This document shows positions 1-10,900 of a stretch of DNA of 64,000 nt, one piece after another. This DNA comes from Tribonema minus (taxonomy: Eukaryota; Sar; Xanthophyceae; Tribonematales; Tribonemataceae). Location of the stretch: NCBI GenBank assembly GCA_017506865.1, contig JAFCMP010000434.1, forward strand, positions 806,001 through 870,000, in the 5' to 3' direction. A program made the position numbers and the translations under genes. The notes below the pieces were generated by a model. The model made no database searches. It was given only the letters and a program-made list of their open reading frames with translations, and was not told the origin of the DNA. Position 1 is the stretch's first letter, and each line of letters starts with the position of its first letter.

Positions 1-104
1 GCTGCACAGGAAAAAATCCACCTGCATGACAAAAAGAAGCACCAGCGGGGTGCACATGTGGGGTGGGGTGCGCAGCCGCAGCAGCGGCGTCAGTGGCGCA
101 ACCT

Positions 105-1502
105 TCAGCACACGCGCTTCTGCAAGCACGCAGCAGAGTGCCCCGCCTCACAACCTGGCAGCCCAGCCAGCCCTCCGGTCATCGCCATATGCACCTGCGC
201 CGTGCCCTGCAGAGCCTTGGCGAGATCCACCCTGGAGGTCTTCTTGTTATTGGTGATTATCACGTCCGCCAGGACCCCAGCCACGTTCCTGTCGGTGCTG
301 AGGGCTGGGGCACCCGGGGCGAAGCTCCGGAAGCGGGACATTCCCAGCAAGGCGGTCCCGCTACCACCGAAGTATCGAGTGCCGCTCAGGCCACAGGCCC
401 CCACTGCTTGTCCGGAGATCAAGGCAGCGCCGCAGAAGCCATCCGCTGAGCCATCCCAGGTCATATCGTTGCCATCGCTCCCACTAGGGCTGCCGGGCAT
501 GATGAACACCAGAAGGCCTGCGAGCATCAGTCGCCGCAAGCACTCTACGGGCTCCCAGTAGTACGCGCGACCCTTGTAAGGGCGCCATAAAATTGATGAT
601 GCCGATGCCAGCCGGGACGGCAGCTGCGTGCGATCACGTTGCTTCACCGCAGATCGCCACAGGATTGTGGCGTACAGCGCCGGGATTCCCACCGGGTACA
701 CCACGATCATGAAAGCAGGATAAATCGAATACTTCGTGTGCCAACCCTCCTCGTCGTCGCACTCGAGCGAGTAGTCCGCACGCAGAAAATTGCCTGTGTT
801 CAGCTTGTCGCACCCGAAGGTCTCAAACACCGTGAGCGACACGCCGGAGAAGATCAGGAATATGAACACCAGGAAGGCATTGACATCTCTTGCAACAACC
901 TGTCGAAGCTTTGGGGCGACCGCATGCCTTCGGCGAGATATGAGCCACAAGAAGAAGCGCGGGGTGAAGATGAGGGCGGTGATCGCCAGGGGCGCTAATG
1001 TGGCGACGAGCAACCGGCCGTAGAAGTTGATGTCCGCGGCGCACCCGGGCGAGGTCAGCCATCGCGTGTCCAGGGACAAGAAGTCTACCGCACGCAGGAA
1101 CTCGAGGTACTGCAGCGGCAATGTAAGGCCGGTGATGCTGATGTACTGAGTGAGCACTTGCAGGACGACGATCGGGATTCGAAACCGCTGCATGAGCAGC
1201 ACTCCGATGCGCGCAAGTTTCAGGCCAGGAGTAGCGGCGCCGACTGCCTGTGCGCCGTCCACCCCGTTGTCCACTCCGGTCGATTTTGACAGCAGCAGCC
1301 AGCCGACGAGCAGCTGCTTCCGTCTGAGCACTGCCGTCCACGGCACACACTGCGACGCGCATACGACACAGCGGCAAGCGTCATCACACATCACTCGTGA
1401 GCGAGCGGAGCGTCGTGTCGTGCGTGACCACAGACGAAGTGGGCATGTCAAAGCAGCAGTGAGAAGCGGAGTGGCGCCAGGCGAGAACGATTCGTGTGTC
1501 AT
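105..1502 (-). pseudogene. truncated paralog of the membrane C-terminus of the large beta-helix gene
   Basis: The frame is open for 465 codons. From about 1,290 down to 491 it is closely similar to the last exon of the large gene at 3,660-4,999, sharing blocks such as ARIGVLLMQRFRIPIVVLQV, FSGVSLTVFETFGCD and LWRPYKGRAYYWE. These form the multi-pass membrane part. Similarity stops after FIMPGSP. The remaining ~130 residues do not match the paralog, which continues there with further membrane segments. The N-terminal ~70 residues are a degraded version of the Cys-rich lead-in and first membrane helix. This looks like a partial, recombined gene copy. A functional chimeric protein cannot be excluded because the frame is open throughout. 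Confidence 0.6.
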
Positions 1503-1553
1503 TCGTGTATTCGTTCGGACGAGACGAACTCCGTGTCGCCACCGATGCGGCGT

Positions 1554-2068
1554 TCACATGTCGCGCAGTGCCGCCTCCACGGCGGCCCGGATCGCCGCCT
1601 TCAGGCGCTGGCCGTCCCCGTGCAGAAACACGACGACCCCGATTAACTCGGGGGGGCTCCATTCGGCGACGTCAAAGAGCACGTCGCCGTCAGCCGTGCG
1701 CCCGGCGTCCAGGAGCTCCTCGGGGCGGCGCGCAGAGACGGACGGTCCGGGCCTCGTGCGCTGGCCTCGCGTCGCCAGCGGCTGCTCGGACCAATGGATG
1801 GCTTTGCCGTACACGAACGAGCCGGGGACGACGTCGCCGTACCGCCGAGGGCGTCGGCGACACTCCCCTCCAGAATATGGGTCCATGCGGGGGTGGTGAG
1901 CTGGATGCGGAGCTCGAACGCAACTCCAGAGGACTGCGCGCTCGTAGCGCCGCTGGTCTCCGCGTACATCACCCCGGGCATGCCGAACGCAGCATCGGCG
2001 ATGTGGTCCACGGTGTGGCCCGGGATCGCCTGCACCTTGACTCCGACGACCTTCTTCCTGGAGCTCAT
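1554..2068 (-). CDS. unknown conserved protein, paralog A of a divergent pair (frameshifted)
   Basis: I do not recognise the family. The protein starts MSSRKKVVGVKV. An upstream Met at 2,200 would add 44 unlikely residues that run through the promoter repeats. It contains HIADAAF, and a second block with GKAIHWSEQPLATRG and SARRPEELLDA. Both blocks have counterparts in the plus-strand gene at 2.3-2.9 kb (SIADAAF; GKAVEWSEGPLEVRG; RSSEELLAPP), so the two are paralogs transcribed away from each other. The N-terminal half (to about 1,860) and the C-terminal half are in different frames. A one-base indel near 1,850, or a tiny intron, is needed to join them. Confidence 0.45.
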
Positions 2069-2332
2069 GACTGCAGTGCTGTGAGGTGTGATGTGTGAGT
2101 AATGAAACTTGTGAAGGAACAAAAACCGAGAATCCCGTTTGAACTTCTTTTCAAAAAATCCCGTTTGAAGTTCCCATTTCAAAAATCCCGTTTGATGCAC
2201 ACATGGCTGCTTTGCATCACAACCAACATCTCTTCCCGCAGAAGCGCACAGGTACGGGAAAATAGATACACTGCAGTCATCTGCACACGCAATCAGTACG
2301 CACCTGCAAATGAATGACTACCGTTCGTCTCA
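2069..2332. promoter_or_regulatory. divergent intergenic region with three direct repeats
   Basis: This ~260-bp gap separates the starts of two divergently transcribed paralogs. The motif AATCCCGTTTGA occurs three times, at about 2,131, 2,157 and 2,184, spaced 26-27 bp apart with similar TTCAAA-rich linkers. The regular spacing inside a divergent promoter suggests a repeated protein-binding site, but this is inference from position and periodicity only. Confidence 0.35.
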
Positions 2333-2875
2333 TTGCTGCTGCGACAGATGGCGAAAGCGCCACGCAGGCGGATGCTCAGGGCACGCATTAAGGCGCATCA
2401 GAGCCAGACCGCCAGCAGCATCGCCGACGCCGCGTTCCGACTCCGCCTGCACAAGAATGTGGACGTCAAGTGCGTCGCCCTGTGTCAGACGGACACGCCG
2501 TCGGACGACACCTTCTGGCTTCACATGCAGATCGACGACGCCATCGCTACCGATGCACTTCAGACGAAGGTGACACACGACCTGGCGAGCGTCGGGGTCT
2601 GCGACGAGCATACCTTCGGCAAAGCCGTGGAGTGGTCGGAGGGGCCTCTCGAGGTCCGTGGCGAGAGGGTGAGGGCGGGTGCTCCTCCCGCCAGGGTGCG
2701 CTCATCGGAGGAGCTGCTGGCCCCCCCGATCAACACCGATGCCTGGACGAAAGCGGAAGTCGCAGGCGTCATCGAGGCGCTCACAGCGGACAACCAGCGT
2801 CTGATGGCTCAGCACGACACCCTGGTGGCTCAGCTGCGGCTGCTACTGGCGCAAGTTCACGCCCGACCCATGTGA
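2333..2875 (+). CDS. unknown conserved protein, paralog B of a divergent pair
   Basis: An intact 180-codon frame. The Met at 2,345 (MAKAPRRRMLRARIKAHQ) is an equally good start. The protein has a basic N-terminus, an SIADAAF segment, a central FGKAVEWSEGPLEVRGERV block, RSSEELLAPP and a leucine-rich C-terminus (LTADNQRLMAQHDTLVAQL) that could form a short coiled coil. It is paralogous to the minus-strand gene at 1,554-2,068. No known enzyme or DNA-binding motif is evident. The coiled-coil end suggests oligomerisation, which is inference. Confidence 0.5.
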   Translation: MLLRQMAKAPRRRMLRARIKAHQSQTASSIADAAFRLRLHKNVDVKCVALCQTDTPSDDTFWLHMQIDDAIATDALQTKVTHDLASVGVCDEHTFGKAVEWSEGPLEVRGERVRAGAPPARVRSSEELLAPPINTDAWTKAEVAGVIEALTADNQRLMAQHDTLVAQLRLLLAQVHARPM

Positions 2876-3413
2876 TGACCGTACGATGCAGGAGTGGCCT
2901 GACGAGCTGCTCACTTCTGGCTCAGGGTACGAGGGCCACAAGGGGAGGTTCTGGGCTGCGGTAGCGGGGGGTGCCAGCTTCGAGCTGGCGATTGTGATGC
3001 TGACCATGGATGACATGTTAAGCGCCATCTAGCAGTCCGAACGGTGGGTTCCGTGCCGCACTCAATACACGCTGCTCATACCTCATGCTGCGCGCGGTGT
3101 GCATGACTGTTCTGTGTGTGCACGGTGTGCATGAAATGCTGTGTGTGCTGTGTGCACTGTGCAGTGTGCAGTGTGCGTGTCGCGTTCGCAGGTGAAGCAG
3201 CACATGATCGTTTCCCAAGGGGCAAGCGGAGCGATCTCCAGCATCATCGACACTGCGCGCAGCACAAGTACAAACGCAAGAAGCAGGAGCAGAGCGACGT
3301 GTGAATGCGGCGCTGCCGTCGTCAGGTCCTGCAGTGTTTGGCAAGACATCCTGCACCGGCGCAGTCGGCTCAAAACCTCCACATGGTCAGAAAGGGTGCC
3401 GCTGCGCGATGGA
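2876..3413. other. no gene seen; TGTGC-rich low-complexity tract
   Basis: No supported gene. Positions about 3,108-3,185 are a run of TGTGC/TGTGTG-like repeats. From 3,414 the sequence becomes the 3' flank of the large minus-strand gene and is duplicated at 18.5 kb. Confidence 0.4.
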
Positions 3414-3659
3414 GGCACTCCACGAACAGTCGTGCACGATGACATCAGGAGCGTGCGCACTCGTGTTCGATCGCACATCGCAATCTGCGGCACGCAGTGT
3501 CAGCACCGAGCGTGCACGCCATCGAAGCGATTGCGGCGAAGCGTGCACGATGCCAACATATCTCGTCCATCACATCATGTACATCTCACACAAGGCAATG
3601 CAGACAAAGTGCAGGGTGGAGAGCACACATCACGGATTGCAGACGAAGCGATCGGTGAA

Positions 3660-4999
3660 TTAAGAAATCGGCGAAGGTGCGAAAGCATCGTCGACCGGAG
3701 CCGGGGTGCTTCCCACGGCGCTCCGAGACGATCTGTGGTGCTGATCAAACAAAGAATTTTGACGGAGAGGGCCAGCTGCTGTTCGCACACCTCTGTACAC
3801 CAGCGCTACTTGGGTGAGAGCCATCACGAGCAGCAGCACATTCAGCGCTATCAGAAGATTTCCGATCGCCTTCTCGCTGTTCCCTTCTACCCACTGCACT
3901 TGCATCAGCAGTGACGTGAACATACTGCACACAACAATACCATACCCCAATGTGTACAGCCACTTGTCCATCCTCTCCTGGTGAGGACGAACTTGCTCGT
4001 ACACCATAGCTGTGAAAAATGCAAACATACACGCGACAGCACTTTGGCCTGGGCTGCCGGGCATGATGAAGACAAGGAGGCCCGCCAGCATCAGTCGCCG
4101 CACGCACTCTGCGGTCTCCCAATAATACGCACGACCCTTATACGGGCGCCACAAGAACGATGTTGCCGATGCAAGTCGGGACGGCAGCTGCGTGCGATCA
4201 CGCTGCCTCACTGCAGATCGCCAAAGGATGGAAGCGTATAACGCCGGGATCCCCACCGGATACACCACAATCATGAAAGCGGCATAAATCGAATACTTCG
4301 CGTGCGTACCCTCTTCGTCGTCGCACCGCAGTGAGTAGTCCGCTCGCAGATAACTCTTGCCCGTATTCAACTCGTCGCACCCGAAGGTCTCGAAGACCGT
4401 GAGCGACACACCTGAAAAGATCAGGAAGGTGGATACCAGGAAGGCGTTGACATCTCTCGAGACGACCTCTCGAAGCTTGGGGGCGACCGTGCCGTGGCTT
4501 CGGCGAGATGCTAGCCATAAGTAGAAGCGTGGGCTGAAAATGAGGGCGGTGATCACCAGGGGCGCCAACGTGGTGACGAGAAGCCGGCCATAGAAGTCCA
4601 CGTCGGCAGCGCACCCGGGTGAGGTCAGCCATCGCATGTCCAGGGACATGAAGTCCACCGCACGCAGGAACCTGAGGTACTGCAGTGGCAACGCCAGGCC
4701 GGTGATGCTGATGTACTGAGTGAGCACTTGCAGGACGACGATCGGGATTCGGAAGCGCTGCATGAGGAGCACTCCGATGCGTGCAGGTTTTAAACCGGGA
4801 CTAGCGGCCCTGACTGTCTGAGCGCCGTCTACCACGTCGCCCACTCCAGTCGACCTCGAGAAAAAGAGCCACATCAGCAGAAGTATCGCCAGTGCCACGA
4901 CCGCCAGTACGGTGGCGGTTGCTGCGGTCGCGGCGCTGGTGCACTCGACGCAGCGGTAGCCCGGCAAGCTCGCGTACCCGGATTCGCACACTGCACAAT
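3660..4999 (-). CDS. last exon: Cys-rich lead-in plus multi-pass membrane domain
   Basis: The acceptor CCGCCAG lies just above 4,999. The first codon is split with the previous exon (T + AT), giving the junction GPYCAVCESGY, typical of the EGF-like repeat preceding the membrane domain in this family. The frame then runs 446 codons to the stop at 3,660. Hydrophobic segments include ATVLAVVALAILLLMWLFF, LLVTTLAPLVITALIF, AFLVSTFLIFSGVSLTVF, AAFMIVVYPVGIPALYA, the LLVFIMPG region, LGYGIVVCSMFTSLLMQ and LLIALNVLLLVMALTQVALV. The soluble tail is Ser/Pro-rich. Related copies lie at 0.1-1.5 kb and 18.75-19.12 kb. Confidence 0.75.
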
Positions 5000-7900
5000 C
5001 TGGCGGAAGCACAAGGAGACTGTGTCAATATTCATTATGCACCAACGAAGCTATCATATGAATATTGCCATGACAGAAACAGATTTTGCAGATCGCCTGA
5101 TGTCCAATGCAGTCCGTTATATGCACCTCCTAGCATTGACTCACATGGGCCCCTGTAGCCTTCACTGCAGTAGATGTCGGTGGGGTCCCGCACGTTTTTT
5201 TTGGTGCCCTTGCAGGCTCCAGCGTTCCAGCATGTTCGTATTTCCGTTTGGTTGAAGGTTTCTCTCCAGAACCCGGAGGCCACAGGTAGCGTCTCCACGG
5301 TGAGCCCAAACGACTTGCAGTTGAGCTTGTGGGGGTCGCAAGGTACACAACTGTGGTCGCTGTTCAGGTCAACGACCAGATATTGACGCTCACTGCAGCA
5401 CGACCTGCATTACAACAGAATGAGACAGTGAGTGAGATTGTGCTCATCAATGCAACAAATATCAATACGCATCAACAGGCGCTACTTACCACCCTGTGGC
5501 GTATCCAGTCGAAGCGTCAACACATGAACGCTTTGCGCTTGTGTTGTCAGTGCCGTCATAGCAGCATTGCGATGAGTTGTTGAAAAACTCATCGTTGTGC
5601 ACAGTCACGCTGAACATTGTGCCCTGCTGAATGATGGCTCCTCCGGCACCTACTGAAGCGGTGTTGCCAGTGAAGATGCAATTGGAAATGTTGAAATCGC
5701 GTGTGACGTCAGCCGGTGCTAACGACAGTGCTCCGCCGACAGGACTGGTGTTGTTGTGGAAGTCGCAGTTCTGGATGAGCCCAGTCGCCGATGGATCCAG
5801 GTACAGTGCGCCTCCCGTCTGCGAGGCACTGTTGAATGAGAAGTTTGTAGCGTAGATGTCGGCCCTTGCATACTGGGCCAGATAAAGGCCAGCACCTTTT
5901 CCGCCTGCAATATCATTGGAGCACGGCAGAATTGGAAAGTCAAATATGATCAGCAAATTCGGTTTTCAGCTGTAAGTGCAGGTCCTGAATAGTGCATCCA
6001 CTTACCTGCATTGCACTCAAATGATGATGATGTGATGGTAACATCCCCCTCCGAGTATATTGTGCCATCCTCTTGGGACGTGCAGTTTTGTACCAAGACC
6101 GATAACATATCCAATCTCGACCGTGCCGCCGCGTACACAATTCCGCCTTTACCCGCTGCAGCAGCAGTGCAGACAGCAATCACGACAAACAATATTGAGA
6201 TGTTCGATGTTTAACACCTTAATCAAGCACATCAACCATCGCTGATGGTGATGAGCCACCAACCATAGGTCACAAATTCCACAGATGTCACAGTTCACTT
6301 TGTTGTGTTCATGTGACAGCTTGAGCATGTAACAGCTTGAGCTGCTGCGCATTGCACAGGCTGGCAACTCTCACCATGGCCTCGTGTGAAACTGCTGCTG
6401 TTGCATGCTACTCTTGCTCTCTCCTCCACCATGATGCTTCCTCCGAAGTGCGCCGCAGTGTTGTTGTCAGCAAAGATTGACATGAGGTGTAGATGACCGC
6501 CAGCACCCATGTAGAATGCTCCACCATCTGCAGTTCAAACAGCAGGTGCAAAGGCTCATCGAAAGGTGCACCAGCTGGTTGGGTACTTGTGGACTTGCTG
6601 GTCAGGTACCTACCCAAAACAATGCCTGCGATAAACAGCATGTCTTTTCTGCGGGTGTACTGGCACCACAGTTTCGCATGCTTGTCGAATGTGTTGCGAG
6701 CACATCCTGTGCCTTGTGTTGTGTTATGTTGTACAGGTATCATAATGTTAGCAGCAGTATGTCACCTGTCGAGTTGTTGCGAGTGAAGGCGCAGGAGATG
6801 AAGGAGGCCCAGCCACGTAGAGATGATGAGGCCGTCCATGATGAAGAACGCGCTGACGAGACGCTTGATGACGTGAAGCTGAGCGACGAGGAGCTCGATG
6901 ACGAGAAGTTCGAGCTCACAATGACTCTCACAGCTCCTCCTGCATCTGCAGAGACCCAACATACGCATTAATCGAAGCATGGAATACAACATTTAGGGTG
7001 GGTATTCGTCAGTGCAGTCGCTGGAAGTCTGTGCAGCAGCTGCCAAAACCGCTACACTTACTGAGAATATGGAATGGAACCGAAACAAGTAGTCATAACA
7101 CTGCTTGATTCATGCTACGGTTGATCCTGGAATGTGCACTGGCTGCCACACATCTCAAAGAACTCAGGTGCTCAGTGTGCGCCCAGGCGGTCAATGCAAC
7201 GCATTTCGACCTGATTGTCGTACAGGTCGAAATGCGTTGCATTGACCGCCTGGGCGCACATCAGCAACAACACACTCATGCAACAGGTGACTGCAGGTTG
7301 CAATGTCACAATCAAGCATGGCTCCACCAGAATCAGTGAGTAGTCAGGACGCTGCCACAGTTGACATGAAAGTGCAGCGGCTTCGCCATGTGGTTCAAAG
7401 AACTAACGTGTGGCAGCACAAGCATTCTCACGTCCTGAAATGTGCGCGCCAATGGGTACGCGGTGCTCCACATCACGACTCACTACTCCCTATGTCAGCA
7501 TCGAAGGTCAAGTTGCTGCATCTGCAAAGGCCATCAGTGCTATGAACTCTGTCAGAATCTGTAACGGAACGAAAACGAGCAATTCATAACACTGCTTGAC
7601 CTATGCCAAAATTGATTGCAGAAAGCCATTTCGCGTCCCGTTCACAGCATGCCCACGTCACGGCAAAGCATGCGCCATCTGTCACCGCATTGCAAATTAT
7701 CGCCACATGTAGAACATTTCGTGACTCACATGCTGCTCTGTTGGAGGTGACAGCAATCAATTCAGGTGTTACAGTACCCGCCACAGCACACTGATGTCAC
7801 GGCATGAGCGCTCCACACCACCACCTCTGATGGCGACGAGCACAGCAAGATTGACTCACCTGCCATGTTGTTGGTGAATGTTGATGCGCGGCAGGTGAAA

Positions 7901-10900
7901 CTTCCAGCGTTATTAATTGCTCCACCGTTTCCAGCAACGGGACCGGAAGAAGGAGTCAGAACGATGCCACAATTTATCGTGGAATGCAGAGCTGTCTATA
8001 CAGATTTGCGAACAACATACTGTGCGAAGATGGCACGAAGCTGTCACACCATGCACGTCATCAGGATTGTATCAACACATCACAGAGCACAGAACAGAAT
8101 TGACGAAACTATAACACCGTGGCAGAGTAGGACACCCAAGGTGGACCCAATGCAAAGTGCAGAACAGCACTAGACCAGGGCAGGCTGGTATTGCAAAGAA
8201 GTGATTATTGTGCAGGAGCGTGAGCAAGCGGAGAAATAGCCCTGAGTCAATGGCGGAACAGTACCGGACTGGTGCTGGAACATGCAGTGGTGGACTAACA
8301 AGAGAAACTCCCAGAATGGGGAGAAACCTGTGTAGGTATGCATGCACATGCAAGTAGGGTATGTAGGTATCATACTCCGTCACCCTCCCTCAGTACGAAA
8401 GCCGTGTGCTGAAGTACTGAAATGCAAACATGCAGGTATGAGCCGGGTGTGCTCCTTGATGTGCAACGGTGTGCATGCTAACTGGTGTAGCAACCAGTGT
8501 GTACTCTGAAAACCTGGATTAGGCACCAGTGTGTACTGCAAGTGCGAACGGCGTGCTGCCGTGTGAAATTTGAGTGTGCGCCGCTTGATCCCTGCGGTTG
8601 TAGCTGCTGTTGAAGCTGAGCTGATGGTGTTTGACGAAGCTGATGAAGCTGTCGTTGAAGTTGTTGTTGAAGCTGAAGTTGGAGCTTGACATTGAAGCTG
8701 AGGTTGCTGCCTAGATGCCCATGATGAAGGCAGTGTGTGTGCGGTGAGCCGGCTTGGGCAGTGGCTTGGTGAAGCCGTCCGCGTACTGCTGCTGTGTACA
8801 CACGGCCGTGACATCGATGACTTTGGCTGCCACTTGCTGTCTGGTGTAGTGGTATTTGACGCCAATGTGTCTAGTACGCTGCTGCGCGTAGGGGTTGGAC
8901 GCCAGCTGTAGCGCCCCGGAGTTGTCCTCGTACAAGGGCATGGGCTGCTGGCCACTCACCCCCAGAAAGGCAAGCAGGCCCAGAAGAGGAACCGCCTGTT
9001 GTGACGCGTGGTACAGCGCCACATACTCCGCCTCTGTCGTAGAAGTGGTGACGAGGCCCTGCTTCTTGCTGCGCCATGCGACCGCCGCTCCCGCCAGCAT
9101 GAAGACAAAGCCCGATGTTGAGCGCCTGTCGACCGGGTCGCTGGCGAAGGACGCGTCCGCATAGCCGATCAGTTGAAGCCGCTTGCTGGGCCTGAACGTG
9201 AGATTGTAGTCCTGTGTGCCCTTGAGGTACGCCAGTGCGCGTTTGGCGTTGCGCATGTGATGCTGGCAGGGGCTGCCCATGTGCTGAGCCAGTTGAGCAA
9301 CTGTGTAGGCGAGGTCGGGGCGCGTGCTCGTTGACAGGTAGAGCAAGCCCCCGACCATGCTCCTGTAGAGCTCAGCTTGTGCAGGCTCCAAGGCTGCTGA
9401 GGTGATGAGCTTGTCACCTTGGTAGACGGCCGGTGTTGGCGCGGGGTTGCAGTTAGTCATGTTGAACCTGCTGAGCAGTGTGGCCGCATAGCTGTACTGG
9501 CCAAGGCTGATGGTGTGGCTGGTGGTGTTGTGAGTGATGTTGATGCCCAAGAACCACTTGAGCTCTCCTAGATCCTTGATGGAGAATCGCTGCTGCAGCT
9601 TGCTGGTGATGCTGGTGATGAGCTGGCCGTTGCTCGTGCCGGTGAAGAAGATGTCATCGACGTAGATGAGAAGGATGACGCCGGTCTCGGCGTCGAACAA
9701 GACGCACGGGTCGTAGTCGCAGCTGGTGAAGCCCTGCTGTAGTAGGTAGTCTGACACTGTACGATGCCAGGTGCGGGGACTCTGCTTGAGTCCGTAAAGG
9801 CTCTTGTTAAGCCGTAGCACAAGTTGAGTGCCGTCTGCTGCGTGCTGCTCGTACCCCTCAGGTTGCTTGACGTAGACCTCCTCCTCCATGTAACTCTGGA
9901 CGAAGGCGTTGTTGATGTCGATATGGCGAAGCTGCCAGCCGTTGTGAGCTGCCAAGGCGATGACGGTGCGCAGTGATGCCATGTGCACTACTGGCGCGAA
10001 GGTATGCTGGAAGTCGACGCCGGGCTGCTGTGAAAAGCCCTTTGCTACGAAACGAGCTTTGTGTACCACTACCTCCCCCAGCTCGTTGCGCTTCTCCTTG
10101 AACAGCCACCTAGAGCTTACCACGTTCATGCCGCTGGTCCGCGGCACCAGCTCCCAGGTGTTGTTGTCGATGAGGGCGTCGTACTCCTTCTGCATGGCTG
10201 CACGCCACTGCTCCGATACTACCGCCTCGCCGTAGCTGCTAGGCTCCGATGAGCTGGTTTCAGCAGCTGCTGCTGCGAACGTTTCGAAAGCGGTAATGGT
10301 ACTGGGCTCCTCGGAGCTGACGCCAGCAACAGCTGCGAATGCCTGAAAAGCATTGAGGTCGGCGCGCTTGGCGGCCAGCTCGTCGCGGAGGGCAGCTCGC
10401 GTCTGGGCGCGAGTGACCGGCCCACGTGCGGGCGGCAGTTGAGGTAGCTGCGGCTGAGGATGCTCGTTTTGCTGCTGCTGCGGCGGCGGCGGTTGCAGTG
10501 GCGGCTGCGGCGGCGCTGCGGGCTGCTGCGTCGCGTCTGCAGGCTGTTGCTGAGGTAGCGGCTGCTCTGGCTCTGGCATGCCGATGGTGATGTACTGCTG
10601 TTCAAGCTGCACACCGGTGGGAAGTGCAGGCGCGTCGCGAGGGTCCTCGATGAATGTGACATGACGCGTCTCGATGATGCGCCGCGTAGACTCGTTGTAG
10701 ACGCGGTAGGTGTTGCTCTGCTCCGCGTAGCCGACAAACCTCCCCCGCCATGCCCTAGGGCCAAGCTTACCCTCCCTGGCGCCTGGCTCCAGGTGCACGT
10801 ACGCATGTGCCCCAAACACCCTGAGGTGCGCAAGGTCCGGCACCTCGTTTGTCCATGCCTGATAAGGCGTCATGCCGCCGAGTGCCCGCGTTGGAGAGCG

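Noticed and set aside
7100-7270. The hairpin at 7.18-7.26 kb considered as a tRNA or microRNA precursor
   Set aside because: The arms are perfectly complementary without the bulges of microRNA precursors and no tRNA cloverleaf can be drawn. Inverted duplication explains it better.
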